Of a stretch of 64,000 bases of DNA, positions 38,695-48,259 are shown one piece after another. Below the pieces are notes generated by a model. It was not told the DNA's origin, ran no database searches, and was given only the letters and a program-made list of their open reading frames with translations. A program made the position numbers and the translations under genes. Location: positions 62,001 to 126,000 of the forward strand of contig JAKLII010000009.1 in NCBI GenBank assembly GCA_022709695.1. Reading direction: 5' to 3'. Each line of letters starts with the position of its first letter. Positions within the stretch are counted from its first letter, which is position 1. Source of the stretch: Bacteroidota bacterium. Its GTDB lineage: Bacteria > Bacteroidota > Bacteroidia > Bacteroidales > SKPS01.

Positions 38695-39275
38695 AAATAT
38701 TCGTAGGTATATTTCTGTAGCTTAGTCGTCTCTCCTTTTTCGTTCGTGGTAACCTTCTGTACCGGGTGCTGCCGGGCATCGAAGGTTATCACAACTTTTT
38801 TCTTCAGCTTCCCTTTGCCATCAAAAACCTCTTCCTGAAATTTCTTCCCCTGGTTATTATAGGAATACCTGGTCCTGGTTTTTATCTCCCCCGCCCGGTT
38901 GTAATCACACTCCTCTGTTTTCTGCTTAAAGGAATTGTACTTGTACGTTTTCCTGTCATAGGAATCACCGGCCGGCTGGGATTTTTTCATCTCGTACCGT
39001 ATCACCTCCACCCTGTTGCCAAATTTGTCATAGGCAATATTCTCCTTTTCTGAGATAGTGCCATCCTTTTTATAATTGATGTATGAAAGACGGTTTCCGT
39101 GCCGGTCAAACTCCTCATATTCATCCTTATACGTAATATTTTTACCGTTATCCTCCTCCGTAACCCATTCCGTAACCGATTTCAGTTTACCCGAAGGTGC
39201 ATTTTCTCCCGGAACATCTGCCCCCAGCATGGGGATCAGGACGATTGCCACCCACCAAAGCATTTTTTTTCTCAT
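38691..39275 (-). CDS. Exported hypothetical protein with YD/MORN-like strand repeats
   Basis: 194 aa, signal peptide MRKKMLWWVAIVLIPMLGADVPG. The rest has repeated strands such as YEEFDRHGNRLSYINYKKDGTISE, YDKFGNRVEVIRY, YKYNSFKQKTEECDYNRAGEIKTRTRYSYNNQGKKFQEEVFDGKGKLKKK, the YxxxGxxxxxxxY pattern of RHS/YD-like or toxin-antitoxin MORN-like sheets. No enzyme motif. Within the VTC operon, 30 nt after the preceding gene. Confidence 0.7.
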   Translation of the reverse strand: MRKKMLWWVAIVLIPMLGADVPGENAPSGKLKSVTEWVTEEDNGKNITYKDEYEEFDRHGNRLSYINYKKDGTISEKENIAYDKFGNRVEVIRYEMKKSQPAGDSYDRKTYKYNSFKQKTEECDYNRAGEIKTRTRYSYNNQGKKFQEEVFDGKGKLKKKVVITFDARQHPVQKVTTNEKGETTKLQKYTYEYF

Positions 39276-39305
39276 ACCCGTAATAATATGACTATATGAT
39301 ATTTA

Positions 39306-39716
39306 TCAATTACTTTCAAAGATTACGATCTCTGGAACTTCCACCTGCTGCTTAGTGTCTGTAATCTCCACCTCCCTGATCACCGGTATCTTAGCCTGGG
39401 TCTGGAGGGTCGAATCTTTTGAATAGGCATATACCATGTATTTTCCGGGCCTGAGCCATGGAAATTCGAACCATCCGTCGTAGGTGGTGCGCACCCGGTC
39501 GCCCACAGATTTTTCATCACCATAGATTATAAACACATCCTCATCCTGTGCATAATACGTCTCTTCAAGTATATTGAATGAACTGTTGTAATGCTTCACC
39601 AGAACCCTTCCGCGGATGGTGGCAAGCCCCCCCTCCCCCTCAGGTTTTTCGCAGCCTGGTACGATTGTAAGTGTGGCCAGTATAAGAACAATTGCCGTTA
39701 AGTTCCTGTATTTCAT
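39306..39716 (-). CDS. Small lipoprotein with carboxypeptidase-regulatory-like (prealbumin) fold
   Basis: 136 aa; lipoprotein signal ends IVPGCEKPEG, so Cys22 would be acylated. The body (TIRGRVLVKHYNSS..., RVRTTYDGWFEFPWLRPGKYMVYAYSKDS) has the GxV...T..dG.F.f..l.pG.Y.v.a pattern of Ig-like/CarboxypepD_reg domains. Probably a periplasmic or outer-membrane structural protein. It lies between the CotH and YD-like genes with gaps of about 30 nt. Confidence 0.75.
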   Translation of the reverse strand: MKYRNLTAIVLILATLTIVPGCEKPEGEGGLATIRGRVLVKHYNSSFNILEETYYAQDEDVFIIYGDEKSVGDRVRTTYDGWFEFPWLRPGKYMVYAYSKDSTLQTQAKIPVIREVEITDTKQQVEVPEIVIFESN

Positions 39717-39746
39717 GGTTTTTTGATTTTTATATTGATGTGCCGT

Positions 39747-42071
39747 TTATTGTACGATGAGTTTTTGTTGAAATTTTGTTCCTGTATAGGTCACGGATAC
39801 AAGATAGGTACCTGCGTCCAGATGATCCAGGGGCAATTCTGCCAGTACGGTTTTGCCGATGCCATAATCGTTGCTCCGGATCATAAAAATATTTCTGCCG
39901 GTCAGGTCATGGATTTCCAGGGTGTAGGCTCCGCCATGCCCTGTCCACACCGCCACAGAATTGCCGGAAGCAGGGTTGGGGTATAGTCCCAGAGCAGTGG
40001 TATGGGTAATTCCGGTTTCGTTTCTTTTAGCAGGAGTGGCTTCCATAAGTGCAAAAGGGCCGTAGCCGTTCGGATACCTCCCCCATGTGAAATCGCCCGC
40101 CATCGCCGGAACCCGTGTGGAATCAACCACTTTACTCAGCAGCTTGTCAGAAAGCCCCATCCAGCCGGCCTGCACACCGTCGAGATAGGGAAACCTGACC
40201 TGAGGAGCGGTGGAGCCACCTGCCTTGACAACACCATAACCGCCCGGCGGAATCAGTCTCCGGCCCAGGGACAGGCCTCCGGCGCCGGTAATGTCATCGG
40301 AAAGATAGAGATTTTCGGTGGAGAGGGTGTCCATTGATTTGTTGAAAAGCTCAACCCAGGTGAACGCAAAAGTAGGTATTTCACCCGGCAGCATAACTGT
40401 TTCCCCCGCAATTTCATTGATCACCAGAGAATCTTTGCATGCCATCGGATAATAGACAAAGAAATCACGTTCGGCATGTTCCGGAAAGAATGTACCGGCA
40501 CTGTCGTTCTGGGCATAGAAGTAATATTTTATCACATTGCCTTCCACCAGCACCCCTGCGCCATAAAGGTCGTCGCCGGAAGGGCCATCGTGATGCAGTC
40601 CGTCGTCGTACATCCGGTATTTCCTGTACATCCCGAGGTCCGACTGCCTGGCAAACAACCAGACCTCCGCATCCTCCGGGACCCTGGCACATATCCATGC
40701 GGTATCACCAATAACCGGAGGCAGCGGATCGAACAGATCGCCAAAAAACTCTGGTTCACCGGCATAACCGGGAACCGTTGCCAGATAGCCCAGCCGGGCC
40801 TCCATCAGCTCTCTGATGCCCACATATTGGACCATCCCACCTGTTCCACCAACCGTGGTATCCAGATTCAGGAGGAAATCGCTGTAACTGTAAAACTTGT
40901 TGCTGTCAGCCTGCACAAAGGAATCTATCAGGGACCTGTAGGCATCCGCCACCTGCAGATACCTTCCTCCTCCGATCCAGTCCTGCATAATCGTACGCAG
41001 ATGGGCCATATACATCCTGCGCCAGGTGGAGTCTTTTAGCAATTGGGTGACCAGTGGCCTGGGGGTTATGCTGAAACTCAGGTGCTGCAACGGATCAAGG
41101 GTTTTCGTCTGTGGAATGGTTAATCCGTTGAAATGGGTGGAACCATCGGATGAGCGAAAGCTGCCGAACGACATATTCAGGTCCCAGGGGATGGTATTGA
41201 ACCTTCCGCTCCGGTCCATCGCCAGATAATAATTCTGGGCATACCCCAGGTAACTGTCGAGGTTCACCAGCGCATAATTGAAGGCATGCATCCAGAGGGT
41301 CCGGTCCACGTTCAGCACACTGGTGATGCTATCCGGGTAATTATTCATTATATTGATGAACCGCATGAGTTCTTCCCACCCGTATTCCGACTGGAGCTCG
41401 TAAAACGGGGCATAGGCCAGGCTGTCGGTGTTGCTAAGAAATGCCAGGTTGGCGTTTTGTCCGAAAGGAAAAACCAGTTTCTGCGGGCTCCCTTTGATCA
41501 GGATACCCTCTTCGTTTGCGAAGTGCTTCTCCATAAATACGTCATCAACTGACTCCACATGGGAGTAAACTCCGATCAGCGTGTCATTCACCCACAGGTT
41601 CGCAAACGCAGCTTCCGGGGCAGGCAGGTAATCGCGTGCAATGCGGTACGACAATGCTTCCCGTACAAAGGAGGGGTCGTGTATCACATTGCTCAGGCGC
41701 AACTTCTTGTATCCCTGATGGTTTTTATTGCTGATGAGGTAATCCAGCTCGATATTGAACGGATTCTTGATCTCCCCCTCGTTCCAGGAGCTGAATCCCT
41801 TGAACCGGATCCCTGCACCTGTATAGTGTTTGCCGTCAATGGTCACCTCGCCGGTAATCCGGGTGGTGTCGTTGCCTGCCTTCATCAGGCTGTCGAGGGT
41901 TTGCCGCCACCCGGGCTGGGGCAACCTGATCCTGATTTCATGCACCGTGGCAGGATCATACAATGGAGTCTGTGCCCATATACCAACCGTTATCCCAAAC
42001 AACAGGAGCATCAGCAGGGAAACCCTGGGGATGAATCTGATGCTGCACCGGTAGGATAACGTCGTCGGCAC
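39747..42071 (-). CDS. CotH kinase-family protein with T9SS sorting domain
   Basis: 774 aa with an N-terminal signal segment (LLMLLLFGITVGIWAQ, after about 20 residues; an inner Met start at M21 is possible). The CotH domain spans about 70-420: AGIRFKGFSSWNEGEIKNPFNIEL, KKLRLSNVIHDPSFVREALSYRIARD, GVYSHVESVDDVFMEKHF, and NTIPWDLNMSFGSF with the Asp-containing metal/ATP region. A lamin-tail-like domain follows (VINEIAG...FTWVELFNKS), then a T9SS type A domain (LYPNPASGNSVA). CotH proteins are atypical protein kinases; an extracellular one is inferred here. It starts 3 nt after the upstream stop. Confidence 0.88.
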   Translation of the reverse strand: MPTTLSYRCSIRFIPRVSLLMLLLFGITVGIWAQTPLYDPATVHEIRIRLPQPGWRQTLDSLMKAGNDTTRITGEVTIDGKHYTGAGIRFKGFSSWNEGEIKNPFNIELDYLISNKNHQGYKKLRLSNVIHDPSFVREALSYRIARDYLPAPEAAFANLWVNDTLIGVYSHVESVDDVFMEKHFANEEGILIKGSPQKLVFPFGQNANLAFLSNTDSLAYAPFYELQSEYGWEELMRFINIMNNYPDSITSVLNVDRTLWMHAFNYALVNLDSYLGYAQNYYLAMDRSGRFNTIPWDLNMSFGSFRSSDGSTHFNGLTIPQTKTLDPLQHLSFSITPRPLVTQLLKDSTWRRMYMAHLRTIMQDWIGGGRYLQVADAYRSLIDSFVQADSNKFYSYSDFLLNLDTTVGGTGGMVQYVGIRELMEARLGYLATVPGYAGEPEFFGDLFDPLPPVIGDTAWICARVPEDAEVWLFARQSDLGMYRKYRMYDDGLHHDGPSGDDLYGAGVLVEGNVIKYYFYAQNDSAGTFFPEHAERDFFVYYPMACKDSLVINEIAGETVMLPGEIPTFAFTWVELFNKSMDTLSTENLYLSDDITGAGGLSLGRRLIPPGGYGVVKAGGSTAPQVRFPYLDGVQAGWMGLSDKLLSKVVDSTRVPAMAGDFTWGRYPNGYGPFALMEATPAKRNETGITHTTALGLYPNPASGNSVAVWTGHGGAYTLEIHDLTGRNIFMIRSNDYGIGKTVLAELPLDHLDAGTYLVSVTYTGTKFQQKLIVQ

Positions 42072-42074
42072 CTC

Positions 42075-43316
42075 TTATTGGATGATGAGTTTCCCGGAAG
42101 AGGTATGAGCGTTGGTCGTCAGTTCCACCAGGTAAACACCCGGCTTGAGATTGCCGGTGTACAGGGTTTGCTGCTCCGGGCCCACTTCCTGTGCCAGCAT
42201 GAGTCTGCCGGCTGGGTCCGTGATCCTGCAGATGCCGCGGCTATGTCCGTCAAGCTGCAGGTACAGCTGCTCTTTTGCCGGATTCGGATAGAAAAAGGCT
42301 CCGGATACCGGCATTTCGGGTGCATCAACCGACAACTGGTTGAAACTGAACTTCGAAACGCCGCTCCCGGTAGCGATCCAGGCATCATTATTCAGGTCAA
42401 TTGCGATGCAATTGACAAATACCGAAACCAGTCCGTGCGCCGGAGTATAGGTGAACACCCCGGCCGGGTTTCCGTTGCTCATCATCGATATACCTCCCTC
42501 CTGAATGTAGTCGGCAAACATACCGACCCATATTCCGTAGATACCGGCAATCCGTACATCCCGGATGTATTCGTTCAGCAAGCCATCGACATGCAACAGG
42601 GTATCAATACATTGGTTCTGCGGATTCAGTTTTGCCAGGCCAAAGTAGGTACCCACATATTTGTATCCGTTTGAATCTATGGCCAGGCATGTGATGTTGT
42701 CGTCGGGCAGGGCGTTGTTGGCTGCGTTGATGGTGGTAAAAGTGGTACCATTGTACTTCACCAGCCCTCCCATCCAGGTTCCGAAATACAGATCGGCTGT
42801 GGGGAAAATGCTTTCTGCAATGCAGCTTACCATATTGGAAGGAAGCCCGCTGGTGGTGGTATAGTTAGTGAAGGTGCCGCCACTGTATTTCGACAATCCT
42901 CCGGTGGTGCCAATCCAAACATCGCCGTTGTCGGTTCCGTAGATACAGTTTACCATGTTGTCTACCAAACCGTTGGTGGTATTGAGGTTGGTCCATGTAG
43001 TGCCATTGAATACCGAAACGCCTACATCGGTGCCTGCCCAGATATATCCGTTGGTACTTACCGAGATGCATTTGATATAATTATCTGCCAGCCCGTTGCT
43101 GGTTGTCCACACCGTCCATGTGGTGCCGGCAAGCCTGGCAACCCCGGCCTGGGTGGCAAACCATTTGTCACCGTTGAAATCTACCGTAACACCCATTACA
43201 TTATCATCGGGCAGCCCGTCAGCAGTGGTGTAGTTGATAAAGGCGCTCTGCCCTGTTACACCCTGCAGAAATAAGCATGTAACTGCCAGTAAAATAATTC
43301 CTTTAAATCTTCTCAT
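42075..43316 (-). CDS. Two-component-regulator-propeller protein with T9SS sorting domain
   Basis: 413 aa; signal peptide MRRFKGIILLAVTCLFLQGVTGQ. At least six Reg_prop blades of the form NGLxDNxVxxIxxDxxGxxWxGTxxGvSxFxG, for example TTADGLPDDNVMGVTVDFNGDKWFAT and NGLVDNMVNCIYGTDNGDVWIGT. A T9SS type A domain (FYPNPAKEQLYL) ends the protein. It lacks the kinase that such propellers carry in hybrid two-component systems, so it is probably a secreted binding propeller. Likely operon with the CotH gene. Confidence 0.87.
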   Translation of the reverse strand: MRRFKGIILLAVTCLFLQGVTGQSAFINYTTADGLPDDNVMGVTVDFNGDKWFATQAGVARLAGTTWTVWTTSNGLADNYIKCISVSTNGYIWAGTDVGVSVFNGTTWTNLNTTNGLVDNMVNCIYGTDNGDVWIGTTGGLSKYSGGTFTNYTTTSGLPSNMVSCIAESIFPTADLYFGTWMGGLVKYNGTTFTTINAANNALPDDNITCLAIDSNGYKYVGTYFGLAKLNPQNQCIDTLLHVDGLLNEYIRDVRIAGIYGIWVGMFADYIQEGGISMMSNGNPAGVFTYTPAHGLVSVFVNCIAIDLNNDAWIATGSGVSKFSFNQLSVDAPEMPVSGAFFYPNPAKEQLYLQLDGHSRGICRITDPAGRLMLAQEVGPEQQTLYTGNLKPGVYLVELTTNAHTSSGKLIIQ

Positions 43317-43323
43317 CGTGGTT

Positions 43324-45258
43324 CTATTTCTGGATCACGACCCGCAGCACCCAGGCATCAGGATCATCTGCATTGCGCATCAGATAAAGCCCCTCTGGGA
43401 AACCGGTAAGGTTGATGACCTGGTTCATGATTCGGCTTTGGGTTGTTCTTCCGTGTATATCGGTGATTAAAACAACAGATCCTTCCTTCCAGCCGGAAAT
43501 GTGCAAAATGCCGGAGCTTGGATTCGGATATACAAATGTACGTCCGTCATCTGAAATATCCACGATTCCGGTAAGTTCAAACCAGTAAACGGCCGACATT
43601 GCACTGCATCCGTTGGCATCAGTAATCTTTACCTGGTAGTTCCCGTTCTGGGCAGGAGTATAGGTCTGTCCTGTGGCGCCTGACACAGGGGCACCGTTCA
43701 GATACCAGAGGTACTGACTGGCGGCAGTCGAACTCAGGGAGTTTCCCACCTGTGAGATCACGGGTGCTGCCGGTAAAGGGTTCACGGTAACCGGCACGTA
43801 AGCGGTTGTAGTGTAGGTTCCGCTGGTAACCGTAACCGAGTAGGTGGTACTGACAGAAGGTGTCACCACAGGATTTTGCAGGGCAGAGGTGAAACCGGTA
43901 GGCGACGACGCCCAGGAATAGGTGTAATTACTTCCTCCGGAGGCTGTTACATTCAGCTGGGCAGAGGCTCCAGTGCAAATAACGTTGGGGGTTGCGGAGA
44001 CAGTGGCCGAAATACCGGTAAGGTAGGAAGCAGCATACCTGTAAGCCTTGGCAATGTTGCTGCCAGTGCTTTTTGACCATACCACGGTCTGGTTCGAGTC
44101 AATCTCATACAAATAGCCGGAATTGGGTATGCAGATGAATGTATTGCCGTTGGGCAACTGCTGCGAGCTGCCCAGATTCTGTGAAGCTGAACCCGAGTAG
44201 GTGTGCCGCCAGGTATAGGTGGATGGTGTGTACGCCGAACCCAGAGTGAGGGTATAATTGTATCCGTTGTACGGTGGCTGGATCACGTCGATGGCTGTCT
44301 TGTTGCCGGTACCCCCCTTGTTGTTAAAGGCTCCGAGGCAACCTCCCCTGGGATACCCCACGGGCACCCAGTGGGCATCATGCACCACATTGAATATCTT
44401 GGTGCCGGTAGCCCCGTAGGCTGCCGGATTACCCCACCGGTACAGAATATCACCCCCTTTGCCGGCATTGCCTCCGGTGTGTCCTGCTGCTTCTGCCGTC
44501 GTAGTGCTGTGGTCAATCACATAGATCTCGTTCAGGTTGTGCGAGCTGAAGGTAATCTGATCGAGGGTGGGGTTGTAATCCACCCCGTTCATGTGCATCC
44601 AGTCCTTCTGGATGTTGTAGTTGATATTGATAAGCTGTGGATTGTTGACAATGGAGGTCACGTAGTTGTCCTTGGTGGCATTGTAATTCTGGCACAGGTG
44701 CTCCCAAAGATGCCATTCCCATACGATGTTGCCGGTGGTGGCACCGGTGGGCTGCACCTCAATGATCTTCTCTGACCAGATAGTAGTATTGAGGGAGCAA
44801 CCGGCCTGCTGCGCCTGGGTGCCGGTTTTCGACTCGTAGGCGATCATCAGCACATTGCCGTTGGGCATGGGGCAGATGTCGTGGTGCAAAACGTAGGTCG
44901 TGGATGAGTGGGTGTAGGTCCAGGTAACGTTGCCGTTGTAATCAACCTTCTGCACCGATACACTCATGGCAGCAGCTCCGTTGAATGATGAATTGTTGCC
45001 GGTAAGGGACCTTACAATGGTTCCACCCGGCTCCATATAAATGCCGTAGGCTGTCTTCTGACTTGAGGTAAAAGTCCATGTTTTAAAGATATTTCCGGAC
45101 AAATCAAGCAGATACGCTTTATTAGAGTTCTGCGGTGAGTAGAGGGTATAGTCGCCCCAGGGAGCCTGGGCCTGAACCATCATTGCAAAACAACAGGCCC
45201 ACAGGGCCAGAAAGGCTGAAAAATTCCCGGGTTTTAGTCGCATATTGTTGTTTCTCAT
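43324..45258 (-). CDS. Arylsulfotransferase-like (ASST) propeller with Ig-like and T9SS domains
   Basis: 644 aa from ATG 45258; ATG 45243 also gives a good signal peptide (MRLKPGNFSAFLALWACCFAMMVQAQ). Residues 30-420 resemble the ASST/aryl-sulfate sulfotransferase propeller: YLLDLSGNIFKTWTF, VTWTYTHSSTTYVLHHDICPMPNGNVLMIAYE, WHLWEHLCQN, DWMHMNGVDYNPTLDQITFSSHNLNEIYVID. The HHD and HMN histidines fit the family's active-site area, but true sulfotransferase activity is uncertain. An Ig-like pair and T9SS type A domain (VYPNPSSGILHI) follow. Confidence 0.82.
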   Translation of the reverse strand: MRNNNMRLKPGNFSAFLALWACCFAMMVQAQAPWGDYTLYSPQNSNKAYLLDLSGNIFKTWTFTSSQKTAYGIYMEPGGTIVRSLTGNNSSFNGAAAMSVSVQKVDYNGNVTWTYTHSSTTYVLHHDICPMPNGNVLMIAYESKTGTQAQQAGCSLNTTIWSEKIIEVQPTGATTGNIVWEWHLWEHLCQNYNATKDNYVTSIVNNPQLININYNIQKDWMHMNGVDYNPTLDQITFSSHNLNEIYVIDHSTTTAEAAGHTGGNAGKGGDILYRWGNPAAYGATGTKIFNVVHDAHWVPVGYPRGGCLGAFNNKGGTGNKTAIDVIQPPYNGYNYTLTLGSAYTPSTYTWRHTYSGSASQNLGSSQQLPNGNTFICIPNSGYLYEIDSNQTVVWSKSTGSNIAKAYRYAASYLTGISATVSATPNVICTGASAQLNVTASGGSNYTYSWASSPTGFTSALQNPVVTPSVSTTYSVTVTSGTYTTTAYVPVTVNPLPAAPVISQVGNSLSSTAASQYLWYLNGAPVSGATGQTYTPAQNGNYQVKITDANGCSAMSAVYWFELTGIVDISDDGRTFVYPNPSSGILHISGWKEGSVVLITDIHGRTTQSRIMNQVINLTGFPEGLYLMRNADDPDAWVLRVVIQK

Positions 45259-45426
45259 AGTGTTGTGTCTTACAGGATTTAAGCGCAAGCTTATCAGTAA
45301 ATCACCTGTAAAACGTTTTAGTGCGCACAAAATTAACACAAAGGTAATATCACGGGCATTATGCAGATAAATACCCGCATTTAAGGGATGGTTCAGCGGA
45401 TTTTCCCGACGAAAGAACGGGATGCC

Positions 45427-46338
45427 TCAGGGCATCCGGATCAATCGGGCAGACAGTGTTAAGCCGCTGCTGGTAAATACTTTCACATGATAAACACCCC
45501 GGGAAAGAGCCCCAACGGGAATACTCATATCCTGAACCTCAGCCGGACTGAAGGAGGCTGCCAGCCTGCCATCGGCAGCAAAGATTTCAACCTTGCAGAC
45601 CGTTGTTTCTGCAGGGACCATCTGGAGGTTTACAATGTTTCCGGCAGAAGGGTTTGGATACAGCTTAATCTGAAGGCCGGAAACAGAGCCGGAGGTATTA
45701 ATTCCGATTGAGGAATCATACTCGATGATGGAGTAGATAGCGTTGGTGAGGGCGATATCATTCCATTCGCCGGCGATGCCCAGGGCGCCCGATCCACCCG
45801 GCCAGCCCCGCAGGCCTATGGCCGCTGCATCCTGATTGTTGGCGTAATCGTCAGGTTCATTTATCGTGCTGGCAGATTTTCCGCCCCAGTTCACGAAAGC
45901 ACCACCCACGGCAGCACCTCCGCCGGCTCCGGCAGCACCCTGTCCGGTCCAGAAGTTTGTTCCGTTGCCGTCGTTGTTGCCATCCCACAACCAGGTGCCT
46001 TCAGTAGCCTTGTCGGTGGCTCCGATCCAGATATAGGCCACACCACCCCCATCGGGAACGGTCACAAAGGTATTGGAAATCGCTGCTCCCACGGTAATGG
46101 CATGATATACCGAATCCTGTTCCTCCTGCGAGCCGATCTGCACGAGGTATCCTCCCCTCTCCACCGCACAGTCAGCGGCATCGTTCCAGCTTTTCAGCTC
46201 CTTCACAATTTCATACTTACGCCCCTGGTAATAGAAAGTGTAGATATTCAGGGAATCAGCACAGGGTTGCGCGGTCAGCAAAAGGGCCGGTGCAAGAAAT
46301 GCAACCAGCAGCATAGCGAGGGTAACGGTTCTCTTCAT
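45427..46338 (-). CDS. C-type lectin-like T9SS-secreted protein
   Basis: 303 aa from ATG 46338 (MKRTVTLAMLLVAFLAPALLLTAQ); the frame is open from 46416. A C-type-lectin-like domain spans about 30-215: YYQGRKYEIVKELKSWNDAADCAVERGGYLVQIGSQEEQDSV, YIWIGATDKATEGTWLWDG, NFWTG, and EPDDYANNQDAAAIG...GEWNDI. An unusual Gly/Ala-rich insertion (GQGAAGAGGGAAVGGAFVNWG) interrupts the carbohydrate-binding loop. A T9SS type A domain (LYPNPSAGNIVN) ends it. Probably a secreted glycan-binding protein. Confidence 0.87.
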   Translation of the reverse strand: MKRTVTLAMLLVAFLAPALLLTAQPCADSLNIYTFYYQGRKYEIVKELKSWNDAADCAVERGGYLVQIGSQEEQDSVYHAITVGAAISNTFVTVPDGGGVAYIWIGATDKATEGTWLWDGNNDGNGTNFWTGQGAAGAGGGAAVGGAFVNWGGKSASTINEPDDYANNQDAAAIGLRGWPGGSGALGIAGEWNDIALTNAIYSIIEYDSSIGINTSGSVSGLQIKLYPNPSAGNIVNLQMVPAETTVCKVEIFAADGRLAASFSPAEVQDMSIPVGALSRGVYHVKVFTSSGLTLSARLIRMP

Positions 46339-46459
46339 AGTGGTTAGAGGTTGGTTTACAGATACAAAGATAATGTATAAATGTTTAGGAAGTTTTTCGT
46401 TCTGTAGGGTCAACACATGCGTTGACCCGGCATGCGTTGACCCGGCATGGGTTGAGTTG

Positions 46460-47116
46460 TTACACCGGTTTTGCAGAGATATAAATCCTTTTCATCACGG
46501 TGCCGAAAAGAAGCGCATCGTACCACATGTAGTAAAAGCGCTGAGCATTGAACCATGTGATACCATCGGGATTGTCATCGTGATAATCGTACGGATCGGC
46601 AAAAATGATTACATCGTCCATGATATCTTCCTGATTCCGGATGTCGTAACCTACTACCAGTACCCAATGACCTCCCCAGTCGCTCCATTCCACAAGGGTT
46701 GGAATACCGTTTTTCAGGTTCTCCTGAAGCATTTCAAGAGATCCTTCCTGGTGCCATGTGGCCTCAAAGCCATTGTTGCTAAGCCAGTTTGCCATTTGCT
46801 CAGGGCGGGTTCCCGCAATGGTGCTCGTTCCCATTTCTGATGCAATCGTCATTTCATCTCCCTTCCTTCCGTAATATGACAACAAGGTAACGACTGCTGC
46901 AGGGCCACATGTATATTCAGTGGTTTGCAGGCAGGGAATCACGTCAAGGAAGGTAAGCCCCTTTACCGGCACTGGGGGCCTGATGCTGGTCACATAATAC
47001 CGGATCCTTTCCTGAATGGCCGGTTTGTGATCGTCATCCGTTTTCTGGCATCCTGCAAAAATGATCAGGGAAATGCCCAAAATAAACCTTAGGCTGAATG
47101 GAGGAAATGATTTCAT
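46460..47116 (-). CDS. C39-like peptidase family lipoprotein
   Basis: 218 aa from ATG 47116 (MKSFPPFSLRFILGISLIIFAGC), where Cys23 forms a good lipobox; the frame is open from 47209. The papain-like fold shows Cys70 in QTTEYTCGPAAVVTLL, His150 in GGHWVLVVGYD and Asp174 in FADPYDY, a full catalytic triad of the C39/C70-like group. Probably a periplasm- or surface-located cysteine peptidase. It stands alone with no transporter next to it, so not an obvious bacteriocin processing enzyme. Confidence 0.83.
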   Translation of the reverse strand: MKSFPPFSLRFILGISLIIFAGCQKTDDDHKPAIQERIRYYVTSIRPPVPVKGLTFLDVIPCLQTTEYTCGPAAVVTLLSYYGRKGDEMTIASEMGTSTIAGTRPEQMANWLSNNGFEATWHQEGSLEMLQENLKNGIPTLVEWSDWGGHWVLVVGYDIRNQEDIMDDVIIFADPYDYHDDNPDGITWFNAQRFYYMWYDALLFGTVMKRIYISAKPV

Positions 47117-47451
47117 AGTTGCCGGATTGGATTTAGATACCTGTATATGTTGCTTTATATCCCGACAAATCAGCATACAACAGAACAGCCTGTATGTCCG
47201 GATACCCATTTTTCATATTCAGGGTATCAAATGTAGGAAGGTTTGCGATGCATTGTATCAACCGATGCCCAAAATTTGTCTGCAGGAAATGATCTGCCAA
47301 AATTTTTCCAACCCACAAAGTGGGTTGAATAACCTTATGCCAGTAAGACAGTCAGATCCTGACCAGGAACATCGTCCTTCGGCAACACAAGCCACGCTGG
47401 AATAAAGCACCGCAGCAGCGGCAGATAGGGATCCATCCATCGTTGGTCTTT
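47117..47451. other. Repeat-bearing spacer
   Basis: Contains a partial copy of the accessory leader repeat (TCAAATGTA at 47227-47235 with ensuing GGTTTG), a hairpin CAACCCAC-AAA-GTGGGTTG (47309-47327) followed by AATAACCTTATGCC, and a decayed REP-like GCACCGCAGCAGCGGC (about 47408-47423). No gene was seen. Confidence 0.65.
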
Positions 47452-47982
47452 TTATTGGATTTTTCTTTGAAACCATGGGATGAATTTAGAGACTTTCTTT
47501 CGATACTCTTCATATCTGTTTCCAAAATCCTTTAGTAATCTCTTTTCTTCCATTTTCACAACAACAGTCAACATGAAAACAATAAATGCACCTACTATTA
47601 TGACAGAGGTTAATGAATTAATCATTAGTGCGAAAGCAAGATACATTAAAAAAGTTCCAAACAGCATGGGATTTCTTGTGTTCTTATAGGGTCCTGATAC
47701 AACCAGATTCTCTGTTTTAGGGCTTATTTCCAAATTTCCCACTTCCAGAGGGCCACCCTTTCCAACAATGTTTTGAATAACTATTGACCAAATCCCATAT
47801 ATTGCTCCTGTTATCAGCAATATTATGATAATAACCCATCTGATAACCGGATTCTGGATAACCTCAATTCTAAACCATTTGTCACATAACGAAGTAATTA
47901 CAAAAATAAATAAAGGTAACAGGCCTATAACCAGTAATCCACCGGCAATATATCCCAAAATCATTTTTTTATGTTTATTCAT
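47452..47982 (-). CDS. Isoprenylcysteine-carboxyl-methyltransferase-like membrane protein
   Basis: 176 aa with four to five TM helices. The C-terminal half has the ICMT/PEMT signature: LVVSGPYKNTRNPMLFGTFLMYLAFAL, then KMEEKRLLKDFGNRYEEYRKKVSKFIPW (ExxL...fG..Y..Y...v..f.P). These use S-adenosylmethionine to methylate lipids or small molecules; the substrate of the bacterial forms is mostly unknown. AT-rich relative to genes before 46 kb. Confidence 0.85.
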   Translation of the reverse strand: MNKHKKMILGYIAGGLLVIGLLPLFIFVITSLCDKWFRIEVIQNPVIRWVIIIILLITGAIYGIWSIVIQNIVGKGGPLEVGNLEISPKTENLVVSGPYKNTRNPMLFGTFLMYLAFALMINSLTSVIIVGAFIVFMLTVVVKMEEKRLLKDFGNRYEEYRKKVSKFIPWFQRKIQ

Positions 47983-48259
47983 ACAATTCCTGCTTTTAAT
48001 TGTTATTAAATCTGAATACTTAATTCATTCGGCCAGCACTATGGTTTAAAAAATGTCCGTAATAATATTGCATTACTTAGCAGCATGTTGTCAGTTACAC
48101 TTTTACAAAGGTAGTGTAAAAAATTGATGTTCAGTATGTGAGCTCAAAAAAAGCGAAGCGTAGCGGAGTTCCGGGAGCGGAGTTTGCTGCCCTCCTGCCC
48201 ATAAAGTTGGTTGAATAACCATATGCTCGTGGGGCAGGCGGTCAGGCTTTCTTCTTTTG

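Noticed and set aside
46460-47116. Bacteriocin-processing ABC exporter peptidase
   Set aside because: The C39-like domain stands alone with a lipoprotein signal and no ABC transporter or leader-peptide gene nearby.
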